Below, one piece after another: positions 39,153-47,221 of a stretch of 64,000 bases of DNA. This DNA comes from Vicinamibacteria bacterium (lineage in GTDB: Bacteria > Acidobacteriota > Vicinamibacteria > Fen-336): assembly GCA_025994075.1 (NCBI GenBank), contig JAMQGV010000044.1, forward strand, positions 62,001-126,000, read 5' to 3'. How positions within the stretch are numbered: the first letter of the stretch is position 1; the number at the start of each line of letters is the position of its first letter. Both the position numbers and the translations under genes were made by a program. Under the pieces are notes generated by a model. The model ran no database searches. It had not been told where the DNA came from and worked only from the letters and a program-made list of their open reading frames with translations.

Positions 39153-40025
39153 GTGTTCCTCCACCTGCACCGGCCCGGACCCCCGCTCGACCGCTTCGTC
39201 GAGCTCGTCACGTACTACGCCGACTTCCAGCCCGACCACTCGATGGAGCGGCTGCTGCCGGACGGCGCCGTCGAGCTGATCGTCGACCTCACCGAGACGC
39301 CCAAGAAGCTCCACGATTCGGACGACCCTGCGAGCTTCCGCACGTTCCGCCACGCGTGGTTGTCCGGCATGCGCCACGAGTCGATCGTGATCGAGGCGGC
39401 GCCGGGCTCGTCGATGGCCGTGATCCGCTTCCGGCCCGGGGGTGCGCTGCCGTTCCTGGGGTTCGCCGTCGACGGCGTGACCGACGTCGTGGAGCCGCTC
39501 GACGTCGTGCTCGGCGCGCGCGCGATGGCGCTGCGCGACCGCATTCTCGAGGCCGCGACCGTGCCGCTCAAGATGGCCGCCGTCGAGGCCTGGCTGCTGG
39601 AGCGCTCGCGCGGGCGACTGGAGGCGAACCCCGTGGTCGAGTACCTGGCGACCCGCCTGTTCGCCCCCGCCGGACTGCGCATCGCCGACGTCGTGGCCGA
39701 AGTCGGCTACAGCCAACGCCACGTGCTGGGCCTGTTCCAGCGCTGGGTGGGGATGGCCCCGAAGCAGTACCACCGCATCCGTCGCTTCCAGCAGGTGCTG
39801 CACCAGGTGACGGCCGAGGTCCGGTCCGACGACCTCGCCGCCGCCCTCGCCCTCGAGCTCCGCGGCCGGCCGGCCACCGAGCCCGACTGGGCCGACGTCG
39901 CGCTGGCCCACGGTTACTACGACCAGTCCCACCTGGCCCGCGACTTCCGCGAGCTGGCCCGCGTCACGCCGAGCGAGTACGTGCGCCGCTACCGCGGCCT
40001 CGTCAACTACCTGCCGATCGGCTGA
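39153..40025 (+). CDS. AraC-family transcriptional regulator
   Basis: A 290-residue regulator. The N-terminal half (about 1-150) is a beta-rich ligand-type domain with the opening PPLDRFVELVTYYADFQPDH and MERLLPDGAVELIVDL, as in the DUF6597-type AraC proteins. The HTH part (about 170-285) reads RIADVVAEVGYSQRHVLGLF, VGMAPKQYHRIRRFQQVL and then AHGYYDQSHLARDFRELARVTPSEYVRRYR. The start is GTG. It is followed after 86 bases by a small DUF1761 membrane protein gene which it may regulate; this is inference from proximity only. Confidence 0.88.
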   Translation: MFLHLHRPGPPLDRFVELVTYYADFQPDHSMERLLPDGAVELIVDLTETPKKLHDSDDPASFRTFRHAWLSGMRHESIVIEAAPGSSMAVIRFRPGGALPFLGFAVDGVTDVVEPLDVVLGARAMALRDRILEAATVPLKMAAVEAWLLERSRGRLEANPVVEYLATRLFAPAGLRIADVVAEVGYSQRHVLGLFQRWVGMAPKQYHRIRRFQQVLHQVTAEVRSDDLAAALALELRGRPATEPDWADVALAHGYYDQSHLARDFRELARVTPSEYVRRYRGLVNYLPIG

Positions 40026-40111
40026 GCTTCCGATTTTTCCAAGCCACGGTGCCCGCGCCGCGGCTAGCTTGGCCTCACGCCCCGGGAGCGGGGCGAGGAG
40101 GTGCTCGGGAC

Positions 40112-40513
40112 ATGGAAGGAATCAACGTCTGGGCCGTGCTGGCGGCCGCCGTCGCCAACTTCGTCGTGGGCGGGCTGTGGTACTCGCCGGCGCTCTTCTA
40201 CAAGCCGTGGATGGCGGCCAACGGCTTCACCGAGGAGGACCTGAAGAAGGGCTCGCCGGCCACGATCTTCGGCTTCGCGTTCGTGTTCTGCCTGGTGATG
40301 GCCGCCAACCTGGCCGCCTTCCTCGCCGACCCGAAGACGACGGTGGCGTGGGCGGTGACCGCGGGAGTGCTCGCCGGCTTCGGCTGGGCTGCCCTCGGCC
40401 TCGGCGTCGTCGCCCTCTTCGAGCGGCGCCCGTGGAGCTACATCCTGATCAACGGCGGCTACCTCACGGTTTCCTTCGCGCTGATGGGGCTGATCCTCGG
40501 CGTCTGGCGCTGA
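40112..40513 (+). CDS. DUF1761 family small membrane protein
   Basis: A 133-residue protein with four membrane helices. The motif VANFVVGGLWYSPALFYKPWMAANG is the family's hallmark, followed by EEDLKKGSPATIFGFAFVFCLVMAANLAAF and the last two helices (GWAALGLGVVALFERRPW, LTVSFALMGLILGVW). Its function is unknown. GAGGAGG precedes the ATG at an adequate distance. The gene is followed by a strong hairpin starting 5 bases after the stop codon. Confidence 0.85.
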   Translation: MEGINVWAVLAAAVANFVVGGLWYSPALFYKPWMAANGFTEEDLKKGSPATIFGFAFVFCLVMAANLAAFLADPKTTVAWAVTAGVLAGFGWAALGLGVVALFERRPWSYILINGGYLTVSFALMGLILGVWR

Positions 40514-40517
40514 CGTG

Positions 40518-40562
40518 CCGCGACCCGCAGAGCGGGCGCGACGGGTCGCCTGCGGGTCGCGG
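40518..40562 (+). terminator. Hairpin after the DUF1761 gene
   Basis: A perfect 13-base inverted repeat, CCGCGACCCGCAG and its complement, encloses a 19-base loop and begins 5 bases after the stop codon. It has no T tract. A terminator role is inferred. The rest of 40563-40748 holds no gene that I can support. Confidence 0.5.
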
Positions 40563-40748
40563 AGTTGGTCGCGACGTGATCGAGGTCGCGGAGCGGCGTG
40601 CCGCCGCCGGCGAGGTCCCGGGGCCCGGCGCCCCCGAGGATCTCGCCCGAGCGGACGGTTTCGGGGATACTCACGGCCCGATCTGCCACCACCCCGGGGT
40701 CGCGCTGGCCACGCCAGCGCTGCCCCGTCGCGCGTGGCCCGGAGATGC

Positions 40749-41437
40749 GTGTTGAATCGTGACCGCCTGCTGTTCGTGCACGTGATGAAGACCGCGGGCA
40801 GCTACGTCGAGCGCCACCTTCGCCAGCACCTGCTGGGCCCGCGGGGCTACGAGACCTACAACTCGTGGGGTCGGCTCGGGCGCGACTGGAACGAGGATGA
40901 ACTCGAGGAGATCCGTCTCGGTGCAGGCCCACGCGCGTACGTCCACAACCACGTGGGCAACTGGTCGCCGGAAACCGTGGCCCGCTTCGCGGCCGACGGC
41001 TGGACCACGTTCGCTTTCGCCCGCCACCCGGGCGACCAGTGGTGCTCGCAGTGGCACTACGCCCGCAAGCGCGGCTGGCCGTCGGCGCTCGCCACCCCGC
41101 TCGATGCCTACCTGGCGCGGGCCTTCGCCGACGAGTGGCCGTTCCGACCCCGCCGCCACGTCGACCTGCCCGACTGGTGGCAGACGCTCGACTACGTCGC
41201 GGTCTTCTCGGACGCGGCCTTCGCCCGCTTCCTGCGCGGGTTCGGGCTCGGCTACTCGCCGGGAGCCCGCGTCAACGTCGGCGCCAACCCCGGCTACGAC
41301 CACTATCGACGCACCGGGGAAGTGAGCGACGCCACCCACGAGCGCCTGCTGGCCTCGGCCCGCTGGGCCCGCTACCAGCAGCTGCTGGCCCGCGAGGCGG
41401 CCGCCGGCGATCCGATTGCAGAAGGGAACCCCACCTC

Positions 41438-41441
<4 letters not shown>
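40749..41441 (+). CDS. Sulfotransferase-like protein
   Basis: A 230-residue cytosolic or membrane-peripheral protein of the sulfotransferase family 2 type. The 5'-phosphosulfate-binding loop near the N-terminus is FVHVMKTAGSYVERHL, and the 3'-phosphate-binding segment is TTFAFARHPGDQWCSQWHYAR (Arg in a conserved position). The rest is a loop-rich C-terminal part, DLPDWWQTLDYVAVFSD. The start is GTG at 40749 (or TTG at 40752), with GGAG just upstream. It would move sulfate from PAPS to a sugar or lipid; the acceptor is unknown. It overlaps the ABC-F gene by 4 bases. Confidence 0.75.
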
Positions 41442-43075
<1,634 letters not shown>

Positions 43076-43085
43076 CCCCCTTCCG

Positions 43086-43280
43086 TTTCGAGCCGGTCCG
43101 TGACTCGTGTCGAACCTGTCCGTGGCTGTTGTCGAGCCGACCGGAACGGGCGTCGAACCGGCCCGTGGGGTTCGTCGAACGGATCGACGCTCCGCAGATG
43201 AGGCTCGACGCTCGCAGCGGTCGGCTCGACGCTCCGCAGACGGGCTCGACGCTCGCATCGGTCGGCTCGAAACGGACTCG
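43086..43280 (+). repeat. Degenerate 21-22 base tandem array
   Basis: About nine imperfect units begin with GTCGA or CTCGA at 43087, 43109, 43131, 43152, 43174, 43203, 43224, 43244 and 43265. Steps are 20-22 bases except one of 29. Early units look like TCGAACCNGTCCGTGG; later ones like CTCGACGCTCGCAGCGGTCG. The array sits between the ABC-F stop and the hairpin before the four-helix-bundle gene. I see no gene in 43076-43485. Confidence 0.6.
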
Positions 43281-43402
43281 CGCCCCCGGCCTCGTCGTGA
43301 CCGTTCCCCGGTTGTCCTGCACGACCGGCGCCAGCACCGCGGTGCACGGTCGCTGCTGGCACCGCTCGTGCCCCGTTGCGGTGGGAACCCGGTTGTCCCC
43401 GG

Positions 43403-43485
43403 CGCGCCACCTCCTCGCTCCCGGGCCCATCGCCCGCCTCCTTCTGCGAAGGCGGGGCGATGGACCCCGACGAGGAGGTGGCGCG
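43403..43485 (+). promoter_or_regulatory. Long hairpin that covers the Shine-Dalgarno of the next gene
   Basis: A perfect 15-base stem (CGCGCCACCTCCTCG at 43403-43417 with its complement at 43471-43485) encloses a second stem (CCATCGCC/GGCGATGG, 43427-43434 with 43456-43463, continued by CGCCT/AGGCG with one bulge). The 3' arm contains GAGGAGG, the presumed ribosome binding site, and ends at the base before ATG 43486. When folded, the site would be hidden. Confidence 0.6.
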
Positions 43486-43857
43486 ATGGCTTCGACGACA
43501 ACGAACTCGGTTCACGGCAGCGCCGGTCCCCGGCTCGGGCGGCTGGACGCCTACCGGCGGGCGGTCGAGTTTCACGGACTGGCCTCGCGGCTGGAGCTGC
43601 ACGGCTCCGGTCTTGGTGACCAGTTGCGGCGGGCGAGCGCATCGACGGTGCTCTGCATTGCGGAGGGGGTGGGGCGGGTGACTCCCGCGGACCGGGCGCG
43701 GTTCTTCGCGATGGCGCGGGCGTCGGCGATGGAGTGCGCGGCGGCCCTGGATCTGCTCACGCTCGAGGGACGGTCGGAGCAGGTCCTCGAAGCCCAGCGG
43801 TTGCTGGTGCGATTGATCCAGACGACGACGGGCCTCTGGCGCAAGCAGATCGGCTGA
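43486..43857 (+). CDS. Four-helix-bundle protein (S23/23S rRNA IVP type)
   Basis: A 123-residue protein of the four-helix-bundle family known from 23S rRNA intervening sequences and related to Avd proteins of diversity-generating retroelements. Signs are the helix LDAYRRAVEFHGLASRLE, then GDQLRRASASTVLCIAEGVGR, RARFFAMARASAMECAAALDLL and VLEAQRLLVRLIQTTTGLWR. Free-standing copies are common and their role is unresolved; nucleic-acid binding is suggested by the basic surface. GAGGAGG lies 8 bases before the ATG but within the 3' arm of an 83-base hairpin. No reverse transcriptase or rRNA is nearby. Confidence 0.8.
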   Translation: MASTTTNSVHGSAGPRLGRLDAYRRAVEFHGLASRLELHGSGLGDQLRRASASTVLCIAEGVGRVTPADRARFFAMARASAMECAAALDLLTLEGRSEQVLEAQRLLVRLIQTTTGLWRKQIG

Positions 43858-44026
43858 CGGCCGATGCCGGAAGGCGTGGTCCCCGCCCGCTGCCGGCTCG
43901 GGCCCTACCGCTGCTAGAGTGCGGACCTTCGCGTCGTAGGCACACGGCCGACGGGATTCCGAGTGGGGCGTCCTGACTGTGTCAGGCGACAGGAAGAACG
44001 GACCCGCTTACACGAGCCCGGGCGTA

Positions 44027-44032
44027 TAGTTG
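44027..44032 (+). promoter_or_regulatory. -10 box TATAGT for the SIR2 operon
   Basis: TATAGT lies 47 bases before the SIR2 ATG, leaving a conventional leader with CAGGGAG near the start. TTACAC (44008-44013) is a possible -35 box but the 13-base spacing is too short, so the -35 is uncertain. Confidence 0.35.
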
Positions 44033-44079
44033 CCAGCCGGTCAAGCGCCGTCGGACCAGCGCAGGGAGCGATCCGAACG

Positions 44080-45207
44080 ATGAGCGACTCCGAGCGAGAC
44101 CCAGAAGGAGTGGCGACGGAGCTCGCAGGCAAGCTCGCCGCCAGGACACGTCACGTATGCACCTTCCTTGGTGCTGGCGCCTCTCGATCTGCCGGCCTCC
44201 CCGATCTCACCGGCCTCCAAGGGGCCGTGAAACAGTCGGACCTCTTAACGGATGTTCAGCGGGAGCAGGTGACCCATCTCCTCGAGAAGAGGAACCTGGA
44301 GGAGGTCCTGAGCTACTTGCGTCGGCTCGTGTCTATTCTGGATGGTGATCAGTCTCTCGGCGGTCTCGATGGAGCCTCCGCAAAGAATCTGCAACGCGCC
44401 ATCACGAGTGCCATTATTCCCGCACTCGATCACACGAGCGCCCGACGAGGGCCCTTCCGCGACTTCGCCACGTGGGTCTCTGGTGGGTACTACCAACTCC
44501 CGATCGAGGTCTTCACAGTCAACTATGACCTCTTGCTCGAAACAGGGCTCGAGGAGCTTGCCGTGCCCTACTTCGACGGCTTCGTCGGGACGCTTGGTGG
44601 CCGCTTCCGACCGGAGTTGGTTGACAACATTGATCCCAGTGATCGACGGCAAGGCCTGCCGTCGACCTTTGTGCGGCTCTGGAAGCTCCATGGCTCTGTG
44701 AACTGGGAAGAGATTCTGGAGGGTACGCGTCGCCGGATCGTGCGCCGGGGCGTGCCAGTGTCAGGGCCCGAGACAGCGGTAGCTGCCATCTATCCATCCG
44801 ACGAGAAGTACGACCAGTCTCGCCGCGTGCCTTTCGTCGTCCTAATGGACCGGTTTAGACGCGCTCTTGCGGTTCCTGAAACGGTGACGCTTGTCTCCGG
44901 CTACTCCTTCGGCGACCAGCACCTCAACGAGATGCTGATCGACGCTGCGAGAACCCATCCGAGGTCAGAAACGGTCGTCTTCTGCTTCGCCGACATCCCA
45001 GATGTCGTCGCTGAGTTCGCAACCTCCACTCGCAACATCTCCATTCTCGGCGCGACGCACGGAATCCTCGGTGGGCAACGAGTCAAGTGGGCTCGGGATG
45101 GCGACATCCCGGGCGTGTGGGAGAACGGATCCTTTCAGTTAGGGGACTTCGAGCACCTTGCGAGATTCTTGGCGACCAAGGCCCGCGTGGGCGACGTCAG
45201 TGCGTGA
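44080..45207 (+). CDS. SIR2-domain protein of a SIR2-HerA defence system
   Basis: A 375-residue SIR2-like NAD hydrolase candidate. The NAD site shows FLGAGASRSAGLP (31-41), FTVNYDLLLE (Asn148, Asp150), the probable catalytic His204 in LWKLHGSVNW, and a late SGYSFGDQHLN motif. There are no zinc cysteines of histone-type sirtuins, as expected of antiphage SIR2 effectors. In the known SIR2-HerA (Nezha) system the SIR2 and HerA form a large complex that depletes NAD after phage infection. Lower GC than the flanks (about 60% in a counted line against about 72%) suggests transfer. The HerA start overlaps its end by 8 bases. Confidence 0.9.
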   Translation: MSDSERDPEGVATELAGKLAARTRHVCTFLGAGASRSAGLPDLTGLQGAVKQSDLLTDVQREQVTHLLEKRNLEEVLSYLRRLVSILDGDQSLGGLDGASAKNLQRAITSAIIPALDHTSARRGPFRDFATWVSGGYYQLPIEVFTVNYDLLLETGLEELAVPYFDGFVGTLGGRFRPELVDNIDPSDRRQGLPSTFVRLWKLHGSVNWEEILEGTRRRIVRRGVPVSGPETAVAAIYPSDEKYDQSRRVPFVVLMDRFRRALAVPETVTLVSGYSFGDQHLNEMLIDAARTHPRSETVVFCFADIPDVVAEFATSTRNISILGATHGILGGQRVKWARDGDIPGVWENGSFQLGDFEHLARFLATKARVGDVSA

Positions 45208-46954
45208 TCCCCGGGCTATAGGTCGTGTACGGCACGTTCGCGGGGCGACTGTCACCGTCGAACTGGATCAATCGCTTGCAGGAGTCACGCCGCTGTGGGA
45301 AGGGCGCCTGCATCCGATCGGTCAGGTCGGATCTCTTGTCGAGATCCCGCAGGGTCCGGTCAAGCTCGTGGCGTCTGTCACGCTGGTTGGAATCGCCGAG
45401 TTGTCAGGTGTCTTGGAGCCGAGCGCTGCCGTGCAGGTGGGCGATCGATGGCTGCAGGTCCAGTTACTCGGGGAGGTCGACGGTCTCGGGCGGTTCCAGC
45501 GTGGGGTGACCACCTATCCAGGGCTAGATGACCCTGTTCACTTCACCACGCCGGCGGGACTACGCACGATATTCCCACCCCCGGGAGTGTCGCATGTTCG
45601 CCTGGGCTCGTTGGCGGGGGCCTCCGATGTGGAAGTGGCCCTGGCCGCGCAGCCTCTCGTGATGCGCCATGGTGCGATAGTCGGATCTACCGGCTCTGGA
45701 AAGACGAGCGCTGTCGCGTCACTGCTGCAAAGCTTCGTCAGGGATGGATGGACCTCAGCCAACGTGGTTGTCGTCGACCCTCACGGAGAATACGCTAAGG
45801 CCTTTGGGGCAAGTGCCACTGTTCGGTCTGTACTCGGGACCGGCGACAGCATGCTCAGGGTTCCCTTTTGGGCGCTGCCCGCAGCAGACATCTTGCGTGC
45901 ATTCTGCGGGCGCGACGAGTCGGCAATAGTGTCGAGCCGGTTCGGCGACCTAGTGACGTCTGCTCGTCGCGACTTCGTTCGCGGCGCCAAATGGCTCCAG
46001 ATGGAACCAGCTGCCGTGACCGCAGACACTCCGGTGCCTTTCGACCTTTTCCAAGTCTGGTATCGCTTGGACTACGAAAACAACGCGACGTACTCGCAGG
46101 CAGGCGGAAAGGGCGACGCGGAGGTCGATGAGGCAGGTGATGCCCCGACTTTGAAGCCAACGCGGTTTAGGTCGTATGGGATGGGCAGTGCAGCACCATT
46201 CAAAGGGCCGTTCTACCAGAACTATCAAGCCGCTCCAGATCGGCTGAGACTGCGGTTAACCGACCCTCGCTTTCGCTTCTTCTTGGAGCCGCAGGGTGAT
46301 CCGGGAGGCGAAGACCCCTTGCCCCGCGTAATCCTGGATTGGCTTGGCAACGCGCGTCCCCTTTCGGTCCTGGATTTCAGCGGGGTTCCCAGTGAGGCGG
46401 CTGACTTGGCGGTGGGCTTGGTCTTGCAAATGCTCTTCGAGCTTGCCGTCAGAAGCCAAGCCACAGGAATCGGGAGGCCCCGGCCCGTCCTCATTGTTCT
46501 AGAGGAGGCCCATCGCTATTTGGGTGACTCTGCAACGACGCGAGTAGCGAAGGAATCCGCGAATCGGATAGCGAGAGAAGGACGCAAGTACGGAATCGGG
46601 CTGCTGCTGGTGACGCAGCGCCCCTCGGAACTGCCCGACACGGCGTTGTCCCAAGTAGGGACTATCGTGGCCCTGCGGCTCACCAACGGCAAGGACCAGT
46701 CCACCGTCAAATCCGCACTGCCTGACGCAGTGGCGGGCCTTGCAGAAGCCCTTCCAGCCCTGAGGACCGGGGAAGCAATTGTCGCGGGAGAGGCCGTGAC
46801 GCTCCCATGCCGCGTTCAGATCTCACGACCGAATCCTGGGCCTGAGGCGGATGATCCCTCCCTCGACTCGTGGCGGACAGCACCGTCTGAGAACGATGTG
46901 GCGGATGCGATCGAGCGCTGGCGAGGCGGCCCGCCGGGAAAGGGCACGCCATGA
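45200..46954 (+). CDS. herA: HerA-type ATPase/helicase of the SIR2-HerA system
   Basis: A 584-residue hexameric ATPase of the HerA/FtsK class. The N-terminal HAS barrel (1-100, AIGRVRHVRGATVTVELD) is followed by Walker A GSTGSGKTS (Lys168), VVVDPHGEYAK, Walker B LIVLEEAHRY (Glu435-436) and sensor LVTQRPSELPD. An insertion of about 270-350 is low in conserved motifs. The GTG at 45200 lies within the SIR2 gene end, giving an 8-base overlap; no better start exists. It is the motor partner of the SIR2 protein in a known antiphage pair, and its own end overlaps the KTSC gene by 4 bases. Confidence 0.92.
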   Translation: MRDPRAIGRVRHVRGATVTVELDQSLAGVTPLWEGRLHPIGQVGSLVEIPQGPVKLVASVTLVGIAELSGVLEPSAAVQVGDRWLQVQLLGEVDGLGRFQRGVTTYPGLDDPVHFTTPAGLRTIFPPPGVSHVRLGSLAGASDVEVALAAQPLVMRHGAIVGSTGSGKTSAVASLLQSFVRDGWTSANVVVVDPHGEYAKAFGASATVRSVLGTGDSMLRVPFWALPAADILRAFCGRDESAIVSSRFGDLVTSARRDFVRGAKWLQMEPAAVTADTPVPFDLFQVWYRLDYENNATYSQAGGKGDAEVDEAGDAPTLKPTRFRSYGMGSAAPFKGPFYQNYQAAPDRLRLRLTDPRFRFFLEPQGDPGGEDPLPRVILDWLGNARPLSVLDFSGVPSEAADLAVGLVLQMLFELAVRSQATGIGRPRPVLIVLEEAHRYLGDSATTRVAKESANRIAREGRKYGIGLLLVTQRPSELPDTALSQVGTIVALRLTNGKDQSTVKSALPDAVAGLAEALPALRTGEAIVAGEAVTLPCRVQISRPNPGPEADDPSLDSWRTAPSENDVADAIERWRGGPPGKGTP

Positions 46955-47175
46955 TTAGTTGGCTTGAAGTCTCAGATTCGACGAGGGTAGCCGCCGTTGC
47001 GTATGACCCAGATCAGGGAACCATCTACGTTCGCTTCAAGGACGATGGGGTTGAATGGTGGTATGGATCATGCCCGCCGCATGTCTGGGAACAGTTCACT
47101 CTTCCGGGTGTGTCCAAGGGCCGCTTCATTCGGGAGGTGCTGGATAGTCACCCGAACGGACGGTACGTGGGCTGA
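46951..47175 (+). CDS. KTSC-domain protein, third gene of the SIR2-HerA operon
   Basis: A 74-residue protein that is essentially a single KTSC domain: AAVAYDPDQGTIYVRFKDD, then VEWWYGSCPPHVWEQF and VSKGRFIREVLDSHP, with the conserved aromatic and Ser-Lys/Gly-Arg-Phe positions. The domain is small, alpha-beta, and has no assigned biochemical role. The ATG overlaps the HerA stop (ATGA), so it is translationally coupled to the defence pair. It is lower in GC like SIR2 and HerA. A hairpin between this stop and the opposite-strand restriction gene may end both transcripts. Confidence 0.85.
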   Translation: MISWLEVSDSTRVAAVAYDPDQGTIYVRFKDDGVEWWYGSCPPHVWEQFTLPGVSKGRFIREVLDSHPNGRYVG

Positions 47176-47179
47176 CTGA

Positions 47180-47212
47180 CCGAGAGCGGACCTTGGCGGT
47201 CCCTTGGTTCGG
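47180..47212. terminator. Hairpin between convergent KTSC and restriction genes
   Basis: Stem GGACC/GGTCC with loop TTGGC (47188-47202) inside an outer CCGA/TCGG pairing (47180-47183 with 47209-47212). It sits between two convergent stop codons and could act in both directions; no T tract is present. Confidence 0.4.
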
Positions 47213-47221
47213 TTGGCACCG

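Noticed and set aside
43486..43857. Diversity-generating retroelement, because of similarity of the four-helix-bundle protein to Avd
   Set aside because: No reverse transcriptase and no template/variable repeat pair are visible nearby.
43858..44079. Attachment site or tRNA at the left edge of the low-GC region
   Set aside because: No tRNA, integrase or direct repeat pair could be recognised by eye.
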